Source of the DNA: Flavobacterium foetidum
GTDB lineage: Bacteria > Bacteroidota > Bacteroidia > Flavobacteriales > Flavobacteriaceae
NCBI RefSeq assembly: GCF_004634245.1
Contig: NZ_SJTF01000006.1
Coordinates: 62,001-126,000, forward strand
Length of the DNA stretch: 64,000 bases
Direction of reading: 5' to 3'
This document shows positions 44,800 to 53,534 of this stretch, piece after piece. The translations under genes were made by a program, and so were the position numbers. Under the pieces are notes generated by a model that was not told where the DNA came from, did no database searches, and saw only the letters and a list, made by a program, of their open reading frames with translations. Positions within the stretch are counted from its first letter, which is position 1. Each line of letters begins with the position of its first letter.

Positions 44800-45400
44800 T
44801 CAATTTGAAAATGTGTCAATTAGATAATTAAAATTCAAATTATTAAATGCCAAATTTCAATTATTAAATGCCAAATTCCAAATTCCAATCTGAAATCAAC
44901 AATCTAAAAATTAAAGATGGATATTCGTTCAAGAAAATTTAGGATTACGATTTATAAATCGTATCACAGGCCGGATATCCGTTATCCCTAGTTTTTTATT
45001 ATATAATGTGACAATTTGGGGATTAGACAATTTGAATAAATGCCAAATTCAAATTACATCGACTAATATTTCGCTCCGCTGGAGCTTTTGTATTGGGTGA
45101 TTATTGTTTTCTATAAATATTACGCCTTTCCAAGGCTTTACAATCTGAGTTTAATAAATTTTATAAAGATTAAATTATTCATTAGCATTTTATGATTGCA
45201 AGGCTCTAAATCTTTATTTCGCAAATTGCGCATTTCATAAGCTCCGCGAGGAGCAAAATATTTATAGAAATAATTCAACCGTTTGTCACATTTAAGCTCC
45301 AGAGGAGCGACATTATAAAAACAAAAAATTAATCTGCTGTTAATCTAACCGCAATATCTTAGCATCTTAGATCCTCAGCACCTTAGCATCTTTAAAAAAA
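44800..45400. other. Repeat-rich intergenic spacer before hutU
   Basis: About 600 bases with no credible gene. It holds a tandem of AATTATTAAATGCCAAAT units (44835-44889), a perfect 16-base palindrome ACGATTTATAAATCGT (44947-44962), GGATATCC at 44973-44980, and the GCTCC/GGAGC repeat cluster described in the next entry. Degenerate TTAGCATCTTAGATCCTCAG sequence lies just before the hutU start. Confidence 0.6.
45067..45315. repeat. Cluster of GCTCC-GGAGC palindromes with TATAGAAA tails
   Basis: Three short palindromes GCTCC-n-GGAGC occur at about 45073-45085, 45241-45254 and 45295-45307. The conserved flank ATATTTATAGAAA (or its reverse complement TTTCTATAAATAT) is next to the second copy and at 45108-45120. 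The copies are in both orientations. They look like a nest of short dispersed extragenic palindromes. They are not evenly spaced and are not a CRISPR array. Confidence 0.55.
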
Positions 45401-47377
45401 ATGACTTTCAAAGAACAAATACAACAAGGAATTCCTTCTATATTACCTCCAAAGACGACATACGATCCAGCAATTAATCATGCTCCGAAACGAAAAGAGA
45501 TTCTTTCGGCAGAAGAGAAAAAGCTGGCTCTTAAAAATGCCCTACGTTATTTTGACCCAAAACATCACGCTGAATTAATTCCTGAGTTTTCAGAAGAATT
45601 AGAGAAATATGGGCGTATTTACATGTATCGCCTTCGTCCAGATTATAAAATGTATGCTCGCCCGATTGAGGAATATCCAGGGAAATCATTGCAGGCAAAA
45701 GCGATTATGCACATGATTCAGAATAACTTGGATTATGCTGTGGCACAACATCCTCATGAATTGATTACGTATGGCGGAAATGGCGCGGTTTTTCAAAACT
45801 GGGCACAATATTTATTGACGATGCAATACTTATCTGAAATGACAGATGAACAGACATTAACCATGTATTCAGGCCATCCAATGGGATTATTTCCTTCTCA
45901 TAAAGAAGCTCCAAGGGTTGTAGTAACTAACGGAATGGTGATTCCGAATTACTCTAAACCTGACGATTGGGAAAAAATGAACGCGCTTGGAGTTTCACAA
46001 TACGGACAAATGACAGCGGGAAGTTATATGTATATTGGCCCGCAGGGAATTGTACACGGAACTACGATAACGGTTTTAAACGGTTTTAGAAAAATAAAAC
46101 AAAATCCTGAAGGAAGTTTATTTGTCACTTCTGGTCTCGGCGGCATGTCGGGTGCGCAGCCAAAAGCTGGAAATATTGCAGGTTGTATTACGGTCTGCGC
46201 TGAAGTAAATCCGAAAATCACTAAAATTCGTCATGAGCAAGGTTGGATTAATGAAGTCTTAACTTCTACAGATGAACTAGTCGCCAGAGTAGCTTTGGCG
46301 AAAGCGAATAAAGAAACTGTTTCGATTGCTTATTTAGGAAATGTAGTCGATGTTTGGGAACGTTTTGATCAGGAAAATATTAAAATTGATTTAGGTTCAG
46401 ATCAGACTTCACTTCATAATCCGTGGGCTGGAGGTTATTATCCGGTTGGAATTTCATTCGAAGATGCCAATAAAATGATGGCTGAAAATCCGGAATTATT
46501 TAAAGAAAAAGTTCAGGAATCTTTACGCCGTCATGCAGACGCTATCAACAAACACACCGCAAAAGGAACCTATTTCTTCGATTACGGAAATGCCTTTTTA
46601 TTAGAAGCTTCTCGTGCTGGTGCGGCTGTAATGGCCGAAAACAATATCGATTTTAAATATCCGAGTTACGTTCAGGATATTATGGGGCCAATGTGTTTCG
46701 ATTACGGATTTGGTCCTTTCCGCTGGGTTTGTACTTCTGGAAAACCTGAAGATTTACTAAAAACAGATAAAATTGCCTGTGATGTTTTAGAAGAAATGGC
46801 TAAAACGGCTCCAAACGAAATTCAGCAGCAAATGCAGGATAACATCAAATGGATTAAGGGTGCACAGGAAAATAAACTGGTTGTAGGTTCACAAGCAAGA
46901 ATTCTTTACGCCGATGCCGAAGGAAGAATTAAAATTGCAGAAGCCTTTAATCAGGCGATTGCAAAAGGCGAAATTGGCGCAGTGGTTTTAGGACGTGATC
47001 ATCATGATGTTTCCGGAACGGATTCGCCATATAGAGAAACTTCAAATATTTATGACGGTTCTCGTTTTACAGCCGATATGGCAATTCATAACGTAATTGG
47101 AGACAGTTTTAGAGGTGCAACTTGGGTTTCTATTCATAACGGTGGTGGTGTTGGCTGGGGAGAGGTTATAAACGGCGGATTTGGTATGGTTCTTGATGGT
47201 TCTAATGAGGCTTCAAAACGTTTAGCGTCAATGCTTTTCTGGGACGTTAATAACGGAATTTCAAGACGAAGCTGGGCTCGAAATGAAGGTGCTGTTTTTG
47301 CCATAAAAAGAGCAATGGAAGTTGAGCCTTTACTAAAAGTGACTTTGCCAAATTTGGTGGATGAAAGTTTACTTTAA
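45401..47377 (+). CDS. hutU: Urocanate hydratase
   Basis: A 658-residue urocanase that hydrates urocanate to imidazolone propionate, the second step of histidine breakdown, using tightly bound NAD. The family motifs are present: HPHELITYGGNGAVFQNWAQ, SGLGGMSGAQPKAGNIAGC, NPWAGGYYPVGISFEDA and VLGRDHHDVSGTDSPYRET. It is about 100 residues longer than the E. coli-type enzyme but has the length usual in Bacteroidota. No hutH, hutI or hutG is in the window, so the pathway genes are dispersed. It is followed after 30 bases by a lipoprotein gene. Confidence 0.96.
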   Translation: MTFKEQIQQGIPSILPPKTTYDPAINHAPKRKEILSAEEKKLALKNALRYFDPKHHAELIPEFSEELEKYGRIYMYRLRPDYKMYARPIEEYPGKSLQAKAIMHMIQNNLDYAVAQHPHELITYGGNGAVFQNWAQYLLTMQYLSEMTDEQTLTMYSGHPMGLFPSHKEAPRVVVTNGMVIPNYSKPDDWEKMNALGVSQYGQMTAGSYMYIGPQGIVHGTTITVLNGFRKIKQNPEGSLFVTSGLGGMSGAQPKAGNIAGCITVCAEVNPKITKIRHEQGWINEVLTSTDELVARVALAKANKETVSIAYLGNVVDVWERFDQENIKIDLGSDQTSLHNPWAGGYYPVGISFEDANKMMAENPELFKEKVQESLRRHADAINKHTAKGTYFFDYGNAFLLEASRAGAAVMAENNIDFKYPSYVQDIMGPMCFDYGFGPFRWVCTSGKPEDLLKTDKIACDVLEEMAKTAPNEIQQQMQDNIKWIKGAQENKLVVGSQARILYADAEGRIKIAEAFNQAIAKGEIGAVVLGRDHHDVSGTDSPYRETSNIYDGSRFTADMAIHNVIGDSFRGATWVSIHNGGGVGWGEVINGGFGMVLDGSNEASKRLASMLFWDVNNGISRRSWARNEGAVFAIKRAMEVEPLLKVTLPNLVDESLL

Positions 47378-47407
47378 CTAAATATGAGAACACTTAATTA
47401 TAAAAAT

Positions 47408-47944
47408 ATGAGAGCTATAAAATTAATTCCTGTCTTTTTGCTTTTAATACTGGCTTCCTGCAGCAGTATTACTGTTTATTCTGATTACGATAAAAATGTA
47501 GATTTTGCGCCTTATAAGACTTATGCTTATTTTAAGCCGGGAATTGATAAGGTTGAAATATCTGATCTTGACAAAAGAAGAATTCTTCATGCTATAGATA
47601 ACGAGATGCAGGCTAAAGGATTTACTAAAAGTGATAATCCTGATTTATTGATTAATATTTTCACCAAATCGAGAGAGCAGGTAAACGTAAACCAATTCAG
47701 TGCTGGATGGGGTTACGGCTGGGGATGGGGTTGGAATCCGTGGATGATGTACGGCAATCAGACTTCTGTTTCTACTTCTACGGAAGGAACGCTTTACATT
47801 GACCTTATCGATGCGAAAAAGAAAGAAATGATTTGGCAGGGTGAAGGAATTGGTACTCTGACTAAAAATGTCGACAAAAAAGACGAAAAAGTTGCTGCGT
47901 TTGTGGGCAAAATTTTAGCTCAATATCCACCAGTTAAAAAATAG
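47408..47944 (+). CDS. DUF4136 lipoprotein
   Basis: A 178-residue lipoprotein. The signal MRAIKLIPVFLLLILASC (Cys18) fixes the start at 47408 and not at the in-frame ATG at 47384. The DUF4136 core is visible: TVYSDYDKNVDFAPYKTYAYFKP, then DPLLINIFTK-like sequence, and the glycine/tryptophan-rich stretch GWGYGWGWGWNPWMMYG. Such proteins are probably periplasm-facing outer-membrane lipoproteins of unknown role. It is co-directional with hutU and may share its message. Confidence 0.85.
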   Translation: MRAIKLIPVFLLLILASCSSITVYSDYDKNVDFAPYKTYAYFKPGIDKVEISDLDKRRILHAIDNEMQAKGFTKSDNPDLLINIFTKSREQVNVNQFSAGWGYGWGWGWNPWMMYGNQTSVSTSTEGTLYIDLIDAKKKEMIWQGEGIGTLTKNVDKKDEKVAAFVGKILAQYPPVKK

Positions 47945-48017
47945 TAATCTGTAGTATTGGGCCGTTTTGAGATTTGTAAAAACTTGAAAAAGTTATGAAC
48001 TTTCCAAGAATAATTAA

Positions 48018-48025
48018 TACATTTG
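48018..48025 (+). promoter_or_regulatory. -7 element of the ilvA leader
   Basis: TACATTTG matches TAnnTTTG exactly. A start around 48031-48033 would place the leader peptide ATG about twelve bases from the 5' end. A clear -33 TTG at the right distance is not seen. Confidence 0.55.
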
Positions 48026-48043
48026 TTGCTCAACAAACTAAAA

Positions 48044-48103
48044 ATGAAAAACTTTAACAACATTATTATCGCTATTATTAGCATTATTGCAATTCAGCAG
48101 TAA
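48044..48103 (+). CDS. ilvA leader peptide (isoleucine-rich, 19 residues)
   Basis: The short frame reads MKNFNNIIIAIISIIAIQQ and stop. Eight of the nineteen codons are isoleucine, in runs of three, two, two and one. It lies between a -7 element and a terminator hairpin, and the next gene is the isoleucine-pathway enzyme threonine deaminase. This is the layout of a leader peptide whose translation measures charged tRNA-Ile. It has no Shine-Dalgarno, as is normal for this phylum. Confidence 0.85.
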   Translation: MKNFNNIIIAIISIIAIQQ

Positions 48104-48107
48104 TGGC

Positions 48108-48166
48108 GAGGTGTTATATAAGTTTGTAAAAATAATGTATAAGAACCTCCCATCGGGAGGTTTTTT
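48108..48166 (+). promoter_or_regulatory. ilvA attenuator: antiterminator and terminator hairpins
   Basis: The terminator is ACCTCCC (48145-48151), a three-base loop, GGGAGGT and six T (to 48166). The left arm can instead pair with an upstream segment: GAGGT-G-TTATA (48108-48118) with TATAA-GA-ACCTC (48138-48149). The two structures share 48145-48149 and so exclude each other. A ribosome stalled at the isoleucine codons (up to 48094) leaves 48108-48118 free for the antiterminator. A ribosome at the stop codon (48101-48103) would cover it and let the terminator form. Confidence 0.8.
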
Positions 48167-48309
48167 ATTTTAAAAACAATTTAAAGTCGCCACGACTCGA
48201 CCGAAGGGAACAGACGTAGTAATTACACAAATTTCCACGAATTATTTTTTCCTTAAAATAATTAAAATTAGTGTCAATTCGTGTAATCGTGGCAAAAAAC
48301 AAAAAGAAT

Positions 48310-49554
48310 ATGAGTTTATTTAACGAAGTGCTTAATGCTAAAAAGCAGCTTGAAAATGTAGTTGCTGCTACTCCTCTAACCCAAAATCTGAATCTTTCGG
48401 ACGAATTTGAATCGACTATTTTATTAAAAAGAGAAGATTTACAGATTGTTCGTTCGTATAAAATCAGAGGCGCTTACAATAAGATTTCTTCGTTAAATGA
48501 AAAAGAAAAAGCAAACGGGATTGTTTGTGCCAGTGCAGGAAATCATGCTCAAGGCGTTGCTTATTCTTGTAATCTTCTTCAAATAAATGGTAAAATTTAT
48601 ATGCCAAAAACAACTCCGAAACAAAAAGTAAAACAAGTGCAATTGTTCGGAAAACAGTTTGTTGAAATTGTCTTGACCGGAGATACTTTTGACGATGCTT
48701 ATGCCTCGGCAACTGCTGATGCCATCAAAAATCATAAAACTTTCATACATCCTTTTGATGATGAAAAAGTAATTGCCGGGCAAGGAACCGTTGGATTAGA
48801 AATACTGGAAAACTACAAAGAACCAATCGATTACGTTTTTGTACCCATTGGCGGCGGCGGACTGGCTTCTGGATTGTCTGAAGTTTTTAGGCATTTGAGT
48901 CCAAACACTAAAATAATTGGTGTTGAGCCAAAAGGTGCTCCCTCAATGAAAACTTCAATAGAAGAAAACAAAAACACGCCATTAAAAACAATCGACAAAT
49001 TTGTAGACGGCGCTGCTGTAAAACAAGTTGGGGATAAGACTTTTGAAATCTGCCGTTATAATTTGGAAGATATTATTCTGGTTCCCGAAGGAAAAGTCTG
49101 CACGACCATTTTAAGATTGTATAATGAAGAAGCTATGGTGGTAGAACCTGCAGGAGCTTTGACTATTGCTGCTTTAGACTTTTACAAAGATAAAATCAAA
49201 GGCAAAAATGTAGTCTGTATTGTAAGTGGAAGTAACAACGATATCGAAAGAACGGCCGAAATCAAAGAACGTTCTTTGCTTTATGAAGGCTTGATGCATT
49301 ATTTCATGATTCAGTTTCCGCAACGTCCCGGAGCTCTAAAGGAATTTGTAAATAATATTTTAGGTCCGGATGATGATATCACTTATTTTCAGTTTGCCAA
49401 GAAAAACAGCCGAGAAAAAGGTTCGGTTGTTGTTGGTTTAGAATTGAAAAACAAAAAAGACATTATGCCAATTAAATTAAAAATGACCCAAAATGGTTTT
49501 GAGTTTCAGTATCTAAATGATAATCAGGATTTGTTTACGCAATTAATTGGTTAG
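48310..49554 (+). CDS. ilvA: Threonine ammonia-lyase (threonine deaminase), biosynthetic
   Basis: A 414-residue PLP enzyme that converts threonine to 2-oxobutanoate, the first step of isoleucine synthesis. The PLP lysine is Lys51 (RSYKIRGAYNK), the phosphate loop SAGNHAQGVAYS, and the glycine loop VPIGGGGLASG. The C-terminal ACT-like regulatory domain (about 325-410, MIQFPQRPGALKEFVNNIL) supports isoleucine feedback and the biosynthetic assignment. A GTG 13 codons upstream (48271) is in frame, but the ATG gives the family-like start MSLFNEVLNAKKQLE. It is preceded by the isoleucine attenuator and no other ilv gene follows in the window. Confidence 0.95.
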   Translation: MSLFNEVLNAKKQLENVVAATPLTQNLNLSDEFESTILLKREDLQIVRSYKIRGAYNKISSLNEKEKANGIVCASAGNHAQGVAYSCNLLQINGKIYMPKTTPKQKVKQVQLFGKQFVEIVLTGDTFDDAYASATADAIKNHKTFIHPFDDEKVIAGQGTVGLEILENYKEPIDYVFVPIGGGGLASGLSEVFRHLSPNTKIIGVEPKGAPSMKTSIEENKNTPLKTIDKFVDGAAVKQVGDKTFEICRYNLEDIILVPEGKVCTTILRLYNEEAMVVEPAGALTIAALDFYKDKIKGKNVVCIVSGSNNDIERTAEIKERSLLYEGLMHYFMIQFPQRPGALKEFVNNILGPDDDITYFQFAKKNSREKGSVVVGLELKNKKDIMPIKLKMTQNGFEFQYLNDNQDLFTQLIG

Positions 49555-49627
49555 CCTGTTGGTGAAATAGAATAAAATCGCTTCATTCAAGAATAAAAAT
49601 CTAATTTGATCTGCTAAAATCTTTAAT

Positions 49628-49680
49628 CCTGATAGCTATCGGGAGCGTGAAATCCTTTTGCTTATAAATTTTTCACGCAG
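49628..49680. repeat. Partial dispersed palindromic repeat
   Basis: CCTGATAGCTATCGGGA is a near-perfect palindrome followed by GTGAAATCCTTTT, related to GGAAATCCTTTT in the element at 26980. It lies in the 298-base spacer between ilvA and the haemoglobin gene, which also contains degenerate AGATTTA-type sequence but no gene. Confidence 0.5.
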
Positions 49681-49820
49681 ATTCATAGAGATTAAAGTAG
49701 ATTTAGACAGATTTATATTTAAGCTGATTTAATAGAATTGAAAAAATAATTTCACCCAACTGATTTGGTTATTTTTTTAAGGCATGATAAATGTCAGAAA
49801 ATAAAAAACACACTATCTTG

Positions 49821-49828
49821 TATTTTTG
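49821..49828 (+). promoter_or_regulatory. Candidate -7 element of the truncated haemoglobin gene
   Basis: TATTTTTG matches TAnnTTTG, 24 bases before the ATG at 49853. No proper -33 element is seen. Confidence 0.4.
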
Positions 49829-49852
49829 CAATTCATTTTAATTTACAAAAAC

Positions 49853-50236
49853 ATGGAAACACTCAAAGATATTTCTACAATAGAAGACATCAAACAAATG
49901 GTTGATACCTTTTACGGAAACGTTCGTAAAGACGACCTTATAGGCCCTATTTTTAATGACAAACTTCAAAATCGCTGGGAACCTCATCTACAGAAAATGT
50001 ACGGATTCTGGCAGACCATCTTGTTTGATGTGCGCGCTTATTCTGGAACACCATTTCCGCCACACAAACAATTACCTGTCGACAAAACGCATTTTGATCG
50101 TTGGATTCAGATTTTTAATACCACAATCGATGCGCAGTTTGCCGGCCCTCTTACAGAAGAAGCCAAAATGAGAGCAACTAATATGGCGTATATGTTCAGC
50201 CATAAAATTGAGTATTTCAGGAATCAGGAAGTTTAG
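49853..50236 (+). CDS. Group III truncated haemoglobin
   Basis: A 127-residue 2-on-2 haemoglobin. DIKQMVDTFYGNVRKDDLIGPIFND is the start of the group III type. WEPHLQKMYGFWQTILF contains the distal-pocket region, and the proximal His is probably in YMFSHKIEYF or HFDRWIQIF. It may bind oxygen or deal with nitric oxide. It is read from the ATG at 49853 and not from the longer in-frame start at 49826. Its stop codon shares bases with that of the convergent DKNYY gene. Confidence 0.88.
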   Translation: METLKDISTIEDIKQMVDTFYGNVRKDDLIGPIFNDKLQNRWEPHLQKMYGFWQTILFDVRAYSGTPFPPHKQLPVDKTHFDRWIQIFNTTIDAQFAGPLTEEAKMRATNMAYMFSHKIEYFRNQEV

Positions 50237-51312
50237 TTCAAGGTTATGATTTGCCCGTTTTTATACTGGTTTTTTCCATCTTCCCAAACTCCGTTTTGAG
50301 ACGAGAATCTAAATTTTTCAGAATTTGCCCCTTCTAACATAACATCTTCAAAATAAACATGCTGCTTGTCTTTAGAATATTGATCTGAAAGAATTTCGAA
50401 GCTGGAATAGTCTACGCCATCGATTTTTTTGAAAGCGTAATAAACACCGCTTTTGTCTTTTGAAAAATCGTATCGTAATGTTTCAAAAGTCTTTGCATCG
50501 ATTTCGGGATACATAGTCCCTTTGTTTATCAAGACATCATTGACTATAATGTTCCAATAATCAATTTCCTTAGTTGTTGCTATAAAATCAAAAGTGTTGA
50601 TTTCAAATTCAGATTTTGTAAAAGCAGAAACTATCGAATTACCGATTCTCGCGTAGGTTTCGTTGATCGTCTGAATCTCCCCCTCAATCATTTTGTGTTT
50701 TGGAACAACCTCATCAACCTCAACCATTTCATTGCCTTCTCCTCTATAGCTGAGAATTGCGTAAATAAAATCGGCGTCAACAGCAATTGCGTTATTTAGA
50801 GGCTTAAAAGTCGCTGGGTCTACATTGATTTTTTTATTCTTGTAATAAACAGAATAGGCATCTTTGGTCCAGAAATGACGTCGGTAATCTGTAATAGATG
50901 CATCTAATAGTTCATACGTTTTGGGGTCGGCATCATTTACTATTTCTAACTCGTAAAACTTTTTGCCGTTCAAGTTATAAACATGATTTTTGTCTTTAAC
51001 GATGTAAAAATCCTCAACTTCAAACGTATCGTAATCAACTAATTGTTTTCTTCCTTTCCAGAAAACATTGTTTTTATCTTTTCCGAAATCTTCGCTTATC
51101 GGCAAAAAAGTAGCAACATCAGCCTGAGATTCAAAATAGCCTAACTCAAACCAATTTCCCATTGGGGAATAAACAATCAAATTTTTTCTATAATGATGAA
51201 AATAAGAGTTGGATACTTCTAATTTTACAGGTTTCCCGATTCTAAAAAGAAAATATCGTGCCCCTAAAAAAATCAAAACGATTACTGCTAAAACTATAAA
51301 AAAAATGTTCAT
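50233..51312 (-). CDS. DKNYY-repeat membrane-anchored protein
   Basis: A 359-residue protein with an N-terminal membrane helix (about 3-22, IFFIVLAVIVLIFLGARYFL). It is built of repeated strands of the DKNYY type: FGKDKNNVFWKGRK, IVKDKNHVYNLNGK, WTKDAYSVYYKNKK, FSKDKSGVYYAFKK and YSKDKQHVYFEDVM. Each unit has the D-K-x-x-V-(Y/F) core and repeats roughly every 40-60 residues, as in a beta-propeller or solenoid. The role is unknown. It is a single gene on the minus strand. Confidence 0.78.
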   Translation of the reverse strand: MNIFFIVLAVIVLIFLGARYFLFRIGKPVKLEVSNSYFHHYRKNLIVYSPMGNWFELGYFESQADVATFLPISEDFGKDKNNVFWKGRKQLVDYDTFEVEDFYIVKDKNHVYNLNGKKFYELEIVNDADPKTYELLDASITDYRRHFWTKDAYSVYYKNKKINVDPATFKPLNNAIAVDADFIYAILSYRGEGNEMVEVDEVVPKHKMIEGEIQTINETYARIGNSIVSAFTKSEFEINTFDFIATTKEIDYWNIIVNDVLINKGTMYPEIDAKTFETLRYDFSKDKSGVYYAFKKIDGVDYSSFEILSDQYSKDKQHVYFEDVMLEGANSEKFRFSSQNGVWEDGKNQYKNGQIITLN

Positions 51313-51539
51313 GATATGGATGAATTCTAAATGTCAAGTAGTGTAAAACTAACTATTTTATTGCGAGAAATAGTAAGATTGACAGATAAAGAGAAAAATA
51401 AAATTGGATTTTCACAACAAAGCCAACAATTTAAAGATTGCGCAATAAAACAATCTTATTTTTAAAAATCTATGCTAAAAAAAATTATTTTAGCACTTGA
51501 AATTCGTAATTTTACATTTTAATCTACAACGTTTTCGAA

Positions 51540-53312
51540 ATGAATCCAAATATTGAAACTAATCCGTTATTAGAAAGATTGCCTAAGCATTTACAGCAAT
51601 TTATCAAACCTCAAGATTATAGTGACTACAGTCCTATCAATCAGGCGGTTTGGCGATATGTGATGCGTAAAAATGTAGATTATCTTTCGAAAGTAGCGCA
51701 TCATTCTTATTTGGAGGGTTTACGTAAAACGGGAATCGAAATTGATTCGATTCCGAGTATGTATGGCATGAACCGAATTCTAAGCGAAATCGGATGGGCA
51801 GCCGTTGCCGTTGACGGATTTATTCCGCCAAATGCTTTTATGGAATTTCAGGCTTATAATGTTTTGGTGATTGCTTCGGATATTAGACAATTGGAACATA
51901 TTGAATATACTCCTGCTCCAGACATCATTCACGAAGGTGCCGGCCACGCTCCTATTATTGCTAATCCTGAGTATGCTGAATATCTAAGACGTTTTGGTGA
52001 AATTGGCTGTAAAGCGATTTCTTCTCATAAAGATTATCAGATGTATGAGGCGATTCGTCTGCTTTCGATTTTAAAAGAAGCCGAAGATACGCCACAGGAA
52101 AAAATCGACGAAGCTGAAAAAGCAGTTGCTGATTTACAGAATGATATGGGCGAATTATCTGAAATGGCTCAAATTCGAAACCTGCATTGGTGGACAGTGG
52201 AATACGGTTTAATTGGAACAGTCGAAAATCCGAAAATTTATGGGGCAGGATTACTTTCTTCAATTGGCGAAAGTGCACATTGTATGACCGATAATGTGAA
52301 GAAAATCTCTTATGATATTTCGGCAGCCAATCAGAATTTTGACATTACACAGTTACAGCCTCAGCTTTATGTAACGCCGACTTTTTCTCATTTGAGTTTG
52401 ATTTTGGAAGAATTTGCTAATAAAATGGCTTTACGTACCGGAGGTCTGTCGGGAATTAAAAAACTGATTAAATCAAATGCTTTAGGAACAATTGAATTGA
52501 GTACTGGTTTACAGATTTCAGGAGTTTTTACAAATGTTATTGAAGAAGAAGGAAAACCGGTTTACATTCAGACCACTGGAAAAACGGCTTTGGCTTACCG
52601 TGAAAAAGAATTAGTCGGACACGGAACTTTAACACATCCACACGGATTTGGAAGTCCGATTGGGAAACTGAAAGGTTTTAATCTCGCCATTGAAGATATG
52701 AGTCCAAAAGATTTACAGGCTTACAGCATTGTAGAGGGCGAAAAGATTACACTGGAATTTGAAGGCAATATTATTGTGGAAGGCGAAATCATTACGGGTT
52801 CTAGAAATCTTCATGGAGAAATTATCTTAATTAGTTTCAAAAATTGCACGGTTACTCATGGTGAAACTGTTTTGTTTGAACCTGAATGGGGTAATTATGA
52901 TATGGCAATTGGCAAGAAAGTGATTTCTGCTTTCTCTGGCCCTGCTGATGTTAATAGTTTTGACTTAATTAATATTGTTCCGTCAACTAAAACCATCAAA
53001 GCAAAACATACTGATGAACGTGATGAATTGGAGCATTTATATGCAACTGTACGTGAAATCAGAACTAATAAATCTTCTAAAACAGAACTTAAAAACGTTT
53101 TTGAAAAACTTAAAAATAATCATTCAAACGATTGGTTATTGTCTGTTGAAATTGCTGAGCTTCTGAAAGATTCTGATGAAAAACAGCTTTTAGAGGAAGT
53201 ATTGATTCATTTAGATCAATTGAAAGTCAAACGTCCTGAAATTGCACATTTAATTTCTGGTGGGCTGGATTTGATTTTTGATAATTTGCCTAATTTGCCA
53301 CTAAGACACTAA
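51540..53312 (+). CDS. Aromatic amino acid hydroxylase, long form
   Basis: A 590-residue iron- and pterin-dependent hydroxylase of the phenylalanine 4-monooxygenase family. The iron ligands are visible in DIIHEGAGHAPI (His near 129 and 134), with the third acid expected near GCKAISSHKDYQMYE. WWTVEYGLIGTVENPKIYGAGLLSS matches the family core. The catalytic part ends near residue 320. About 270 further residues of strand-rich and helical sequence (SSIGESAHC onward) form the extension found in the Bacteroidota long form. Substrate is probably phenylalanine, but the extension makes this uncertain. It stands alone on the plus strand. Confidence 0.85.
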   Translation: MNPNIETNPLLERLPKHLQQFIKPQDYSDYSPINQAVWRYVMRKNVDYLSKVAHHSYLEGLRKTGIEIDSIPSMYGMNRILSEIGWAAVAVDGFIPPNAFMEFQAYNVLVIASDIRQLEHIEYTPAPDIIHEGAGHAPIIANPEYAEYLRRFGEIGCKAISSHKDYQMYEAIRLLSILKEAEDTPQEKIDEAEKAVADLQNDMGELSEMAQIRNLHWWTVEYGLIGTVENPKIYGAGLLSSIGESAHCMTDNVKKISYDISAANQNFDITQLQPQLYVTPTFSHLSLILEEFANKMALRTGGLSGIKKLIKSNALGTIELSTGLQISGVFTNVIEEEGKPVYIQTTGKTALAYREKELVGHGTLTHPHGFGSPIGKLKGFNLAIEDMSPKDLQAYSIVEGEKITLEFEGNIIVEGEIITGSRNLHGEIILISFKNCTVTHGETVLFEPEWGNYDMAIGKKVISAFSGPADVNSFDLINIVPSTKTIKAKHTDERDELEHLYATVREIRTNKSSKTELKNVFEKLKNNHSNDWLLSVEIAELLKDSDEKQLLEEVLIHLDQLKVKRPEIAHLISGGLDLIFDNLPNLPLRH

Positions 53313-53337
53313 GACGCAAAGATTTTCCTCATTTTAT

Positions 53338-53439
53338 GTCATTTCGACTGAAAGGAGAAATCACACTAGAAACTCCGCAAAGAAAAGTACCAATCTTTGT
53401 AGATATACGAGTGTGATTTCTCCTTTCAGTCGAAATGAC
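53338..53439. repeat. Perfect 30-bp inverted repeat
   Basis: The arms 53338-53367 and 53410-53439 are exact reverse complements of each other (ends GTCATTTCGACTG and CAGTCGAAATGAC) with a 42-base spacer. Outside the arms AAAGATTTTCC (from 53318) and GGAAAATCTTT (from 53449) extend the symmetry after a gap. Both arms contain AAAGGAGAAATCACAC. It may be a palindromic terminator, a miniature transposable element or a dispersed repeat. Confidence 0.75.
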
Positions 53440-53534
53440 AAGATTGCGGGAAAATCTTTATTTAAAAAAAATCAGATTAAATCCTCATAATCTGTGACAA
53501 AAAACTTTGTGTCTTAGCGGCTTTGTGGCAAACC

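Noticed and set aside
44835..45315. CRISPR array
   Set aside because: The repeats are short, of several kinds, unevenly spaced and in both orientations, and no cas gene is in the window.
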